From positions 31,405,150-31,469,149 of the forward strand of contig NC_049910.1 in assembly GCF_001411555.2 (NCBI RefSeq): 64,000 nucleotides of DNA. The letters run 5' to 3'. Shown one piece after another: positions 1 to 10,539 of the stretch. The DNA comes from Juglans regia. Taxonomy: Eukaryota; Streptophyta; Magnoliopsida; Fagales; Juglandaceae. The position numbers and the translations under genes were made by a program. Within the stretch, counting starts at the first letter, position 1; each line of letters starts with the position of its first letter. The notes beneath the pieces were generated by a model. It was not told the origin of the DNA and did not search any database. It saw nothing but the letters and a program-made list of their open reading frames with translations.

Positions 1-189
1 CGTACAAAAAAAATGTTTCGTTAGAATGCAATCAAAAGGTTTTGCTCAATTTCATTCCAAAATACCTTTTGGGACAGTGTTATTGAAACGACCTTGAGAC
101 AATTTTTTTGTGTCCCAAGAAGTATTTTGGGACGAAATCACAATTTTTGGGACAAATTTTCGTCCCAAAAAACCATTTCTGTTGTAGTG
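1..189. mobile_element. CACTA (EnSpm-type) transposon end, cut by the window edge
   Basis: The stretch ends at 181-189 in GTTGTAGTG, the reverse complement of the CACTA-superfamily terminus CACTACAAC. Inside it lie repeated subterminal motifs, GGGAC(G)AAA and its complement (around 70-80, 112-117, 129-135, 149-155 and 162-169), as expected where the transposase binds. No transposase is visible. The other end is left of the window, so size and the 3-bp target duplication cannot be checked. The open frame at 94-309 only reads through these repeats and is not a gene. Confidence 0.6.
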
Positions 190-343
190 ACCTGTTATGG
201 GACCCATTCAACGTTAAGTAAATTGAATAACCAATATCTTCTAAAAACCATTAATATGAAACGTTTTCACAATAGCAGTACTGGGTGTGAAAAAAGTGCT
301 TATAAATAATTTTTTTCTATTTATTATTTTTACGTGAATTATT

Positions 344-537
344 GATGTTAGAAAATAGAATATAATAGAAAATGAGATGGAGAAGAGAGGAGGAGGGAGA
401 GAGACTACATCTTAATTATTATCATCAAGTGTTATTCAATACATAATATATGTCCCTATTTATAAGTAAATAAGGCCAAAAAAGAATGAAAATATAATAA
501 ATCAACTATATATACTAATTGATATTAATTGATTTAC
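344..537 (-). mobile_element. Possible LTR remnant
   Basis: Read on the minus strand, the block has a TATA-like TTATAAATAGGG near 455-470, a pyrimidine-rich leader (about 380-400) and an end in TTCTAACA (about 344-352), the usual layout of the 3' half of a copia-type LTR. Its other side is interrupted at 538 by a LINE insertion. No partner LTR or coding region is present here, so this is a motif-based call only. Confidence 0.3.
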
Positions 538-1482
538 ATAATGAGAGGTTTGGAGGAGAAGATGCCTTGCTCGAATTGAAGGTATTTGAGAATCTTATGA
601 GGTTGTTAGTCATTCTATTTGTGTGTGGCTTGGTTCCCTTTGTCATGTGGTAAAGAATCCTAAGTGGTTGTCTCATCGGGATGGTAAGATTTTAGAGGCC
701 TTGTGGATTAAACCAATTGTGCCTAAAGCTCCTTCTTGCAAATTGGTTAAGTGGTTTAAGCCTCCGTCGGGATGGTATAAATTGAACACGGATGGTAGTA
801 GTCTCGGAAATTCGGGATCTTGTGGCATTGGTAGGGTTATTCGTAGTGATTCAGGAGGTCTTGTCCAGGCTTATGCCTCTCCTATTAGGATCGGTTCCAA
901 CAATAAAGCGAAACTTTTGGCACTTCTCCATGGTTTGAATTTTTGCAAGGCTTTAAATATTTCTAACATCATAATAGAAATGGATTCGATGGTGGTGCTA
1001 TCGTGGTGCTATCGTGGTGGTTGAGAGGGCGTTTTGGGAAGAAATTATTATTTTGACTCGTTCTCTTCATTGTCTGTTTCAACATGTTTTTACTGAAGGT
1101 AATATGGTGGCGGATTGGTTAGCTAATGTAGGAGCCTCAGGCCCTGACTTGGCTTTTTCTAATAACTGTGTTTTGCCACGGACTCTTCGGGGATTGCTCC
1201 ATTTGGATATCTTAGGCCTTCCATCTTTAAGAGTTTAGTTTTTATTCTGGGTTTTGTGGTTATTGTTTATAGTCAATTTATAAGTTGGTCTTTGTTTTGC
1301 TTTTCTTTGTTGTGGGCCTGATGAGTTTTCAAATGGTCCTTTCTTGTCACCTCAATATTCCTCCGCCATAAGTGAAGGTTTTATTAATAAATTTGGGAGG
1401 GGTCACTATTGGACATGTGACTTCCTGCTCTTTTAAAAAAAAGTTAAAAAAAAAGAAAAAAATAAATAATGAGAGGTTTGGA
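538..1482 (+). mobile_element. 5'-truncated L1 LINE with 17-bp target duplication
   Basis: The direct repeat ATAATGAGAGGTTTGGA occurs at 538-554 and 1466-1482 and encloses a LINE 3' end. The body encodes the C-terminal RNase H domain of plant L1 ORF2. One frame (from about 750) carries 'KLNTDGSS', 'GIGRVIRSDSGG' and 'IIIEMDS'. After a shift near 1015, a second frame (to 1238) carries 'EGNMVADWLANVGA'. A 3' UTR with 'CCGCCATAAGTGAAGGTT' and an A-rich tail (about 1433-1465) follows. The same 3' end recurs at about 23734-24290, so both come from one family. The domain is broken by the frameshift and the copy is dead on arrival. Confidence 0.85.
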
Positions 1483-1688
1483 TTCAAAACCCATCTCAAC
1501 TCATCTCATCTCATCATTACAACTTTCTCAAATTTTTACACAAAATGTAATAAACAATTTAACTTTTTTAAATCTCAAAACAACTTTTTCAAATTCTCAC
1601 ACCAAATATAATAAATAATTCAACTTTTATTCTACTATTCACAAATCATCTCAACCAATTTCAACTTATCTCTAAATCCAAACCTCTC
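1471..1688 (-). mobile_element. MITE of the 'GATGAGATGAG' family
   Basis: A roughly 218-bp AT-rich element with short inverted ends (GAGAGGTTTGGATT at 1471-1484 and AATCCAAACCTCTC at about 1675-1688). Its interior is CTCATCTCATC plus 'ACAAAATGTAATAAACAATTTAAC'-like sequence shared with about ten other copies in this window. The LINE at 555-1465 duplicated this MITE's left end, so the MITE is the older insertion. It has no coding capacity. Confidence 0.6.
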
Positions 1689-2284
1689 TATTTTGGGCCA
1701 CTTATTGTTTTCATTGTCCTCCAATGCCAAACCACGACTTTATGCGTATATGAAATATGTACGTGTCTACTCCGTGGGCAAAAAGTCAGCAAAAGTGCCA
1801 AACGGAAGAAAATGCGCAAGTTCTTAAGAGTTTAAATTTCTTGCGCAGTACCATAATTTTGGACAAAATTAAAGACTGATCTCTCGTCTCATCCGGCCAA
1901 CATTTATCAAACAAGAAATAGGATATATCCTGTTAATTAGCTTCCAATAATTAATTAATGCAGCTGGCTAGCATGCATGCATGCATGAGTATCCGATCTT
2001 CCACGATTCCAGGCTCCAATAATTTATATACGCGTCATGTCTTATCTCCCAATCAAATTAATGTATACTATTCAATCTTCTTCCTTCAATAACATCGATA
2101 TCAAGAATATTATGCCAGCTTTTGGCGGCTTTTCTAAGATCTTAGGTTTTGACTTTTATACATGATATAATCCCAGTTATGACTTCTTTATAAAGGGGTT
2201 ATTTTTCACACATCTCTCTCTCTCTCTCTCTGTGTAGCATTGAAACGTTGAGATCTATCAGCTTTGGTGAGGTTTGTGGGAAAG
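1689..2284 (+). promoter_or_regulatory. Upstream region and TATA box of the storage-protein-like gene
   Basis: No gene lies between the MITE and the ATG at 2285. A good TATA box, TATAAAG, sits at 2189-2195, about 90 bp before the ATG. It is followed by a CT-rich tract (about 2213-2231) typical of plant core promoters and leaders. At 1971-1987 there is a run of overlapping RY motifs (GCATGCATGCATGCATG), the binding site class of B3 factors such as ABI3/FUS3, often found in storage-protein promoters. That these motifs act here is inference. Confidence 0.6.
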
Positions 2285-5200
2285 ATGGTGAGTCCCTTTA
2301 GGATGAAGTTGCCAAGTTTTGTAATGGTATTAATGAATATTGTGGTTGTGGGGATTAGCATGAGCAAAGCCTATGGAGCAATTAGCAATGATATAGGGAA
2401 AAAGATTGAAAGAATAAACAAGAGGGGTCCATACTTGGGTATTGTGGTGCCAAACTCCTACGAGATGAACCCTCTTCTCAACTCTTCCAGCTTTGTGGCC
2501 GATGGCGAGTTTCCCTTCTTGGATTTTTCAGGTAAATTAATAATATTTATATGTAATATGGATCATTTCAGTATGTGTTCGTACGTACGTCTTAACTATT
2601 ACCTGCTGATGAAGTTTCTTATTAATTTCATGTTTCAAAGCACTTGATCATTTGTCAGTTATATGTATTATATATATGGGTGTCAATGGGGTCTGGATCT
2701 AATAAAATGGGGCTATATATGCTTGTTATCTTTTTAAGCACTGAGAAATTAACTTTTTTATATGTGTTCAATTGATGTTTGCAAGGGTACCGGTGGCCGG
2801 GAATCGTGGAAAATATGTTTGAAATTTCAGATAAATTTTTATCATTTTTTTGTGAAAGTAGCTTCTGACTTTTATGTGTTTTTGTTGAGGAAACCTAGGG
2901 AAGTAAAGACAAGAATTCTATTTAAAGAGATGATCGATGGATAAAAACTGATGAACAAGGAATGGAATTAAGGGAGTGTTTGGGCAATGAAATGAGTCAA
3001 AGAATATGTAAATAGTAATGAAATAGTTTGTGAATAGTAGTGAAATAGTTTGAGTTAAGATATTTTATTGAGTTTTGGAAAATGAGAGAGAAAAAATTGA
3101 ATACAAAATTATAGAGTTAAAATATTGTTTGAATATAATTTTTAATGTTATTTTTGTTTTAAAATATGAAAAAGTTGTATGGTTTTTTGTGTTTTGTTTG
3201 GGAGTTTATGAAAGTTGTAATGAGTAGATGAAAATGTTGAAGATTTGAAATTTAAAAGTGTTTGTGTTTAGTGATATTTGGGAAAGAAATTATGAAGAAT
3301 TTTGAGATGAGATGAGAAAATTTGTATTCCCAAACAAGCCCTAAGTCTCATGTGGTGGAATTGACATTTTCCCTAGTATAAAAAAAAAAAGAAAGAACAA
3401 TTGGGGAAAAAATATGTCCCTTAATTTGGATTTAAATTGATTGACTCTTTATATATATGCATGATTTGTTCAAAGGAAGAAGGTTTCGATTTGGAGAGCT
3501 GGGAAATCAAAAGGTTATAGTTGCTATGACAGGATTGGGCATGGTATGTATATGTGAAGTACTCGAGCTTTTCATTTTGTAGTAATATTTTGGAAAATAA
3601 TTTGAACAGTCTTATGGTGTGTAAGATCCGCATACTTAGGACACACCTGAAAAAAAATCTAATTTTTCATGGTAGGACTCACTTTTTTTCAAATCGACAA
3701 TGCAAGACTTACATATTCTAAGATTATATTTAACATTACTCTAATATTTATGTTAACCATCTATCGAATAATTAATTGGCCCTACATGCATTTCTTCTTT
3801 GAGAAGCTTAATGCAGGAATAACCACACAATTACTGCTAAGTCTATTCAAAGTGAAAGGTATTGTGCATTATGGAATTGCTGGAAATGCAAACCCTGATC
3901 TCCAAATTGGGGATGTGACTATCCCCCAATATTGGGCTCATACAGGTCTCTGGAATTGGCAGGTACTTACTTGAATGAATAATATTACTACTTATGTTTC
4001 ATTTTCTATCCATGTTGTTCTGTTGTGGTAATTAAGGAATTGGATAAGAAAATTATTTTCAATATTGATTTCACCATCTTCTTGTCAATTTGAACAAAGT
4101 ATTAGTAGTAATGGAGAATCAACAAGCTTAAATGGTGTAAGGATCATAAGGCATATACAGTTTACATCGAGTAAATTTTGAATTAGAAAAGAAATCACTT
4201 TTTTTTTTCTTTTTTTTTTTGGGGGGGGGGGGAGGGACAAGAGTATCGAACTCCAGACCTCCATTTTGAAGGCTGGAGTTATACCAGCCAGTCTACATAC
4301 ATTTGGCTAGAAAGAAAATCACTTGCAAAGTACCTTTATTGTTTTCTTATATTAAGTACTTATACATGCAAATTACCACTATTACCTGAATGCTATATTT
4401 CTTACAATTTTGTTTCAAATATGTAAAACTTGAAATCCAAATAATTTTTTTTTAAACAATTAGTATCTTTGATAAAGCAACAGTGTCATGTTAATTAGTT
4501 ATAAAGCATGGTTATATTAATATTATTATTCTTAAGTATTTAATTGGAAATTTTGAGAAATTATTTTTCAATTTATTTACATCCCAAATACTTTAACTTT
4601 TAGGCCACACAAAAGAAATCTTGTTGAAGCACTTGGTTTAAACACATAATTACTTAAGTCTCTAAAATAGGGGGTCATAATATTGTTCTAGATACCAATT
4701 ATCTCCTCCCTAATTAGTAGCTCTCATGTGTTATCTTGAATTGAACACCAATTAGTAACTTGAAACATGGTTCAAGAAACTTTATTTGGCTGCTAAAGTT
4801 GGGGCATGAATTCTAGAGGATTTAAGTCCATTATCTAATTGCACTTAATTTGCTTTTAACTTCAAATAAACCTTAATAATTACATGCCTTCCATATTAAT
4901 TGCAAAATGCAAGAAACACTCATAATTTACTTATTCCATCTGTGCATTGTAATGTAAGTGTTGAAGAAGACTGATTGGCAGTTCAATCCATCTTCTGACT
5001 GTTGGCTGAGAACAGTTACACCAGCATTAATTACCCACTTGTTGGTCCATGTAACATGCCAAAAATAATTTTCTTTGGTGAAGGCTACAATTATATATAT
5101 ATATATATATTTGTATAAACATGAGGAAGTTATAACATTATTATTCTGAATTGTGATTGAGTACAAGGTATGGGTCTCTATTTGAGAAATGATATTTACA

Positions 5201-6394
5201 GTCGTAGAGTGCACAAGTGTCATCCAATTCTTTTAAAAAAGAGTGAGTAAATACGAGATGCACATGCAAAAAAAAAAAATTTAATTTTTTAATAGTAAAC
5301 TCTACTCTTTTTGAAAAAGATTGCGCGACACTTGTGCACTCCATCATTGTATTTAACATTACTTTTTTTTAAAGAACAAAATCTCCATCTAAATTCAATC
5401 CAAAGCAAAAGATGCTAAATGCAAGGGGTGGGCGCTCCACCTCTCTCAATGCAACATATTCTAGCTTCTAATTTTTATGGTTACAATTTATGCCTTGAGA
5501 GAAAATTAAATTGACAACTCATCTTCTGTTTTGTATTCTTTCTTTTCTTTTTTTTTTTCCTCTTGAAATGTAATCAGAGGAATGGAGATGGGCCTAATGA
5601 TGAGTTAGCCTTGGAACCTAGTGGAGATTACACAAGAAATATTGGTTACCTCAAATTTTCTGATTACAACAATGCAACTGAAAATGGGAAACCTATGGAG
5701 AATTTTCTGAACAATGTTTGGTATCAACCAGAAGAGATCTTCCCCATTTATGGAACTCCAGAAGTTAGGCAGCATGCCTTCTGGGTTCCCGTGGACAAGG
5801 ATTACTTCATAGTTGCAAAGAAACTCGAGGTAAGAGAGCATTAGCATATATACAATCTGACCCACATCCCCTGACCCCCCGCCTGCCTAACCCACCCCAC
5901 CACACGCACACACACTTTTACTCGAATTGTCTACAATTCAAGCAAAGAATTTCATAAGATCTTTATTCCTCATTCTAATATCATAGCTAACTAGTGTTTC
6001 ATGCAAAAGTTGATAGATTACAACAATAAATTCTGGATTCATATTCTATAACCAGGGCTTGAAGTTGGGGAGTTGTGTCAACACAACTTGTCTGCCAAGA
6101 ACACCAATGGTTGTGAGGGTCAAAAGGGGAGTTAGTGCTAATGTTTTTGTGGACAATGGTGCCTACAGATCTTTCTTGAATACCAAATTTAATGTAACTG
6201 CAATTGATATGGAGAGTGCTGCAATTGCTTTGGTTTGTATTCAACAGAAGACACCTTTTATTGCAATCAGGGCTCTGTCTGACTTGGCTGGTGGGGGGTC
6301 TGATTTGTCTAATGAAGCCGGCATCTTCTCTTCATTGGCTGCTCAAAATGCAGTTCATGCTGTAGTTGAATTCGTCACCTTGTTGTTTTCATAG
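2285..6394 (+). CDS. Bark storage protein-like / nucleoside phosphorylase-superfamily protein (5 exons)
   Basis: Exons 2285-2531, 3476-3543, 3807-3962, 5578-5829 and 6056-6394 join through GT..AG introns into one open 353-aa frame. The start is the ATG at 2285; the frame is open upstream but has only a TTG. Residues 1 to about 30 are a hydrophobic signal peptide ending near 'SKAYGA', so entry into the secretory pathway is likely. The rest is a PNP_UDP/MTA-SAH nucleosidase fold: 'GPYLGIVVPN' near the N-terminus, 'HYGIAGNAN' at 126-134, 'WAHTGLWNW' in exon 3, 'IDMESAA' with Glu294, and 'ALSDLAGG' with Asp317, the position of the catalytic Asp in MTAN enzymes. Poplar bark and vegetative storage proteins have this architecture and act as nitrogen stores; whether this one keeps enzyme activity cannot be told. 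Intron 2 side-effects aside, intron 1 carries a MITE and intron 3 carries a SINE and a foldback MITE, none disturbing splice sites. Confidence 0.9.
2972..3341 (+). mobile_element. MITE in intron 1, Tourist/PIF-Harbinger-like
   Basis: TAA at 2969-2971 and TAA at 3342-3344 flank inverted ends GGGAGTGTTTGGG and CCCAAACAAGCCC. A 3-bp TAA duplication with GGG..TTTGG ends is the signature of Tourist-type elements. The inside has the 'GAATAGTAGTGAAATAGTTTGAG' and 'GAGATGAGATGAG' blocks of the family seen throughout the window. It is one of the few complete copies and can define the ends of the others. It lies wholly in the intron (2532-3475). Confidence 0.7.
4201..4307 (-). mobile_element. Short tRNA-derived SINE in intron 3
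   Basis: Target duplications TAGAAAAGAAATCACTT (4184-4200) and TAGAAAGAAAATCACTT (4308-4324) enclose 107 bp. On the minus strand these read: an A-box-like TGGCTGGTATAACTCC, a B-box-like GAGTTCGATACTC about 30 nt later, then a long C run and an A-rich tail (the G and T runs at about 4201-4235 on the plus strand). This is a tRNA-head-only SINE, presumably transcribed by RNA polymerase III and mobilised by a LINE. A similar short element lies at 50553-50640. Confidence 0.75.
5183..5362. mobile_element. Foldback MITE in intron 3
   Basis: Two arms of roughly 75 bp are inverted copies of each other: GAAATGATATTTACAGTCG.. with GAGTGCACAAGTGTC on the left and its complement ending in GTATTTAACATTACTT on the right. 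A GAGTTTACTATT/AATAGTAAACTC-type centre lies between them. Further copies of this foldback type occur at about 46335-46500 and 62357-62525. It has no coding capacity and could form a hairpin in the pre-mRNA. Confidence 0.65.
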
Positions 6395-6647
6395 TTTTTC
6401 TTTTTTACTTCTTTTTCGTGAGAATGTCACATTCAAAACCTTCATTCGTGTTCCATTAATAATTGACTACAACAAAGAATTGTAGTCAACTTCGAATATA
6501 ATAAACATTGATTTCATCCAAACTATATTGATATATATCCAACCCCCCTCGCCCGCCCGGTAACTTCTTGAGTGTTAGTGGAAAAAAAATCTTATCCGAA
6601 GTTAAGAATTTGAAATGAGAAAAAATCAGCCCATAAAGTAAGCTGGC

Positions 6648-7003
6648 CTGGTTTGGATAGTAAAATATCTCATTCCAACACATCTCATATCATCTCAATA
6701 TCCAAGCACCACAAATACAAACAATTTTCAATTTCAAATTTTTGACTTTTTCATCTAATTATTACCTAATCATTACAACTTTCCCAAACTTCCAAACAAA
6801 ATACAAAAAATAATTTAACTTTTTCAAATTCTAAAATAAAATAATATTCTAAAAATCTTTTTACTCAACTTTTTCTCTTTTCTTTTCTAAAACTCCATAA
6901 AATATATTAACTCAAACAAATTCATTATTATTCACAAATTATTTTACTATTATTTACATATTATTTCATCTCATCTTATCTTATTATCCAAACAAGGCCT
7001 AAT
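6648..7003 (-). mobile_element. MITE of the 'GATGAGATGAG' family, downstream of the storage gene
   Basis: Inverted ends GGCCTGGTTTGGATA (from about 6648) and TATCCAAACAAGGCC (to about 7000) enclose the family interior in reverse orientation: CTCATATCATCTC, ACAAATTATTTTACTATT and TTCATCTCATCTTATC. It lies about 250 bp after the stop codon of the storage-protein-like gene and could contribute to its 3' flank. No coding sequence. Confidence 0.65.
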
Positions 7004-7050
7004 ATTATTCTGTCGTTGCCCCCAAGGATTGTCATCCCCAAGGGAAAAAG

Positions 7051-7290
7051 ATGGCAATCTTGTCTATTTCAAAATGAATTAAGTCCTTGGACGTTGCCTT
7101 TGCGTCAACTGAGGCCTTCGAGGCTTGCTCCATATAAGTAGACAGCTGGTCCATATTCCACCAAAATTTTAGATTCTTGGATGGTTGATAGATCGTAGCA
7201 TCAATCTCAATCTCACTAATACTAGTTAGGCTCTTCCTGAGAAGCTTAGCCGTGTGTTTTAATGCGTCAACAGTATAGTCATGACGAGCC
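7051..7290 (-). pseudogene. Unrecognised coding-like fragment, possibly retroelement gag
   Basis: A minus-strand frame stays open for about 80 codons and reads protein-like, with 'DYTVDALKHTAKLLRKSL', 'LKFWWNMDQLSTYMEQA' and 'SKDLIHFEIDKIAIFF'. It has no clear start and ends in stops on both sides. I do not recognise the family. It lies just inside the LTR-like block at about 7390-10370, which also reads on the minus strand, so a remnant of that element's gag region is the simplest guess. Confidence 0.25.
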
Positions 7291-7389
7291 TGAACAATTA
7301 ATATACTTGTCCTCTATCAAGGAACCATCTAGGTTCATGTCTCTTGGGAGTCCGAGGTACTTGCAATAACTTCTACCATTTCGGTTGGG

Positions 7390-8936
7390 GAATGGTAGTG
7401 GAAACTATTACAATGAGATTTTAAGAAATCTTAGCAAGTAATCACACAATATACAATAGTTAGCACAAGCATACAAGAGGTATATCATGAAATGCGTGTA
7501 TGGACATGTACTTGACAAATGGCTTGACTATTTTCGAAAGACTTATAACAGAGACTTTAACTGTTCAAAAAAACTTCTTTACTTTCTTATTCACGTGATG
7601 TTAATTAGAACTTGCCTTATCAGAACATATCACAAGATTTACATCGAGTGATCCTTATCATATCATGAGATTTTTATCAAGTGGTCCATAACATATGAAC
7701 TCTTATCCTTATTCAGAGGGTGGACACAACACGGTTCCCCTTTGCACCTCGTGGTCCTACTAGTTACCGCACTATTAACGGTCGGTGCACCGTGATGTAT
7801 ACGTCATAAATAAAGATTCATATTAACTTGGCCTTACTTCGTCGGGTTACATGCCTTATGCACCCACTAGCGTTAGGCGCTTCCTCGCTTCGGCATTCTT
7901 TAAAAAGAATCCATTCGAGACTCGTCGACTGTACTTTGTCGACCCAGAGATTATTACTCTATTCTTAAGCACTCTAGAGTGAATATAGGAGTTCCACTAG
8001 GACATTCTCCCGCCCTAGCACTTAGGGACGTGATAAAACTTTTAAACTTTTTTCTTTGAAAACACTTTTCTCCAAATGCATGTGACATGAGACTTAAGAC
8101 ATGAGTACTTACACTTGACATATGACATATGACATATGAAATGCCGTGCATGAAATAACCAATCGTAACATGTTCAATTCATGGCATGATAATATAAATC
8201 ATATGAGATATCAAAACACATACATGGAATCATGAAAAAGGGCCTTGGCCGAAACATGTAGGTGCAAAAATATGAAAAATCATCACTTGAACATGCTTCG
8301 TCTTCATATGTATTTGCTTAGAACGCAAAGCATGGCGAAATGAAACATAAAATTATGGTATTTGGCCAAGATCCTAAACTTCTAAGACATAGTATAGCCG
8401 AACCATCAAGTATCACAAATCAACCACAATGTTTTCGTTAGAACCGAAACATGCTAAGAACATTCTTGCCATTTTACTCTTAAACCAAAACATATCATTC
8501 ATGTAATATTCATATTTCAAGATCACATAAACATATTCAAACAAACAAACAATAGATAGCAAACAAAGCAAACATATTGATGAAAGTATTTACACGAATA
8601 TATACAAGTATTAATTAAGAGTAAGTTGAGTGCATACTTACAAAAATCCATTGAAGGAAATACTAGCAAGCTGTAAATCCAAATGTGCTTCATTAGAAAG
8701 TGTTTAGAATAATCATATTTCGTGTTCTTGAGTATGTGAGGATTTCTAGAGCATCACTTGATCTTAAACCATTCGACCTTTAGGATTTTAAGGTCAAAAA
8801 CCCCATTCATCTCACTCATGTAGTAAAACAAAACTTGAAACAAGATGAATGCACATGTGGTGATCGAAAACATGGAGGGTATACATCCCCCACCATTCGG
8901 CTTCAAGGGTTCATTGAAAACCCTAAAACCTTTTTC

Positions 8937-8973
<37 letters not shown>

Positions 8974-10370
8974 AGAAGGTAGAAGTGTGTATTTCACCAT
9001 TCTCGAAATCCTTATGAGATTTGAACCTCATTTTGAGTTGAGAAGGTGACTTGTGTTTGTAAGACTAGAGAAAACCGATCCTTACATTATCTATTCTTGA
9101 TGGTGGCAAAATCCTCTCTTGAAAAGGAATCCTCCTTGTTTGGTTGGAAAGAAAAAGAGAGAAAGTATGAGAATCTTCAAGTGAAGGTGTGATAAGAATG
9201 TAGAGAAGATCAGAACACATCCAAAACTCAAAAAATGACCAAGAAGAAAGTCTTGGGCTTATGGCTCTCTTCCCTTTTTATAGAACTTTCCTCAATCTCT
9301 CATTGGTTGCTTGAAGTTCATTGCATGTAAGACAAGTGGCCTTTCCCTCTTCCTTCTTCTCTAGCAAAAAATGACCCATGGTGTTTCCCACCTTTGGATT
9401 GTATTGGGAAGGTAAAAGGCTTGTGGGTGGCGTGTGGGTCTTCCCTTAGCCGAATTCCTCTCATCCAACTATGCCCCTTCCAATTCACAACCAAGTGCAT
9501 TGTACATTAGGGCAAAGAGGTAAAACAACTCCAAGTCTCTTCCTTTTCCCAAGAGATAAACTTTGCATGAGTGACACATGTCATAGGCATGTGTCATGCC
9601 CTAGCCGTCCACTCTCTCTTCCACTTCTCAAGTTGATGCTTCAACTCCTAGTGCTACTTCCCTAGGTGAATTCTCATGTGTCATTGGTCTAAAGGTATCT
9701 TAAGTAATAAGTGGCAAGTGAAGAGGTGCATTGGAAATGTGGTAGTCGAAATTCTAGGGGCATATTTATCCTTTGATACAAGAGTCCCTTCATCTAATCT
9801 TCTAGAAGCTTAATGCATGCTACACTTGGCAAAAGTCTGACAAATTCAAAATTTCATGTGCCCCTTTCGATTTCTCATGCATCTTTTCTAGAAAAACTTC
9901 ATTTATATTCCCTAGGCTTCCCTTTCCAAAAAAAAAAAACTACCTTGGAACTCGAAATAAGGCCAAAACAATGTTCCAAGTGTGTGGGAAATGGGTTGGC
10001 CGAAAATCATTTAGTCTTCCTAGGTTCCTTTTGTCCCTTGATTATTCTAGAAGGTTTCTAGCATGTTGACAAGTGGCGAATCCTCCAGGGTAGGCGTGCA
10101 AGCCACCTCTTGGTGTTTCCCTACACTTCTCTCTCCCCTTTAGCCCACTATCAATTCCAGATTCATAGTTCAATACATGCATGACACATGGCGCTAGTGA
10201 CTAAGCTTTGGGTCATAGATCTACAGCCATTGGACCTGAGTTTCTAAATAGAGCCGAAAATTACAAGGCATTCTAGGGCTACTCCCCTCTTGGGCTCAAG
10301 TTACTAAATCAAAGACTCTAAGGCCATCCAAAATAACTAAAGCTCATAAAATGCCATGGCAACTAAGAAT
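7390..10370 (-). mobile_element. Probable long LTR of a retroelement (solo or nearly so)
   Basis: No host gene is visible in this 3-kb stretch. On the minus strand it looks like a promoter-bearing LTR: a strong TATA box (TTCTATAAAAAGGGAAGAG, near 9270-9287) followed by a pyrimidine-rich leader and several GGCCGAAA-type motifs. Near 7390 the sequence ends in CACTACCATTCC after an 'AAATCTCATTGTAATAG' tract. A 30-bp-plus A run lies at about 8938-8971. Ends were not fixed and no second LTR was found. The open frames at 8754-10061 are short and lack motifs, so I did not call genes. The right border touches the LINE target site at 10385. Confidence 0.4.
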
Positions 10371-10539
10371 AAATTCTATGGGCCATGATTAGACAAGCTT
10401 AAGGATCTCCCAACAACTTGGAAGTGCCTCCCTTTCTCTAGAGGAAGTGTGAGGTTCGAGTGCTTTGGGTTTAATCTCAAAGGTCTACGTCTCACTTCAT
10501 GTGAGTACTGTGGTATCGGTTTGTGCTTGTGAGTTCGTA

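Noticed and set aside
2264..2284. Earlier start for the storage-protein-like gene
   Set aside because: The codon at 2264 is TTG. The first ATG in frame is 2285 and directly precedes a signal peptide.
4230..4310. Possible tRNA gene (B-box-like GTTCGA)
   Set aside because: No cloverleaf closes, a homopolymer tail follows and target duplications flank it; a SINE explains it better. The same applies to 50553-50640 and 32415-32665.
8835..9017. Frame with a poly-Lys run
   Set aside because: Caused by a run of over 30 A in an LTR-like region.
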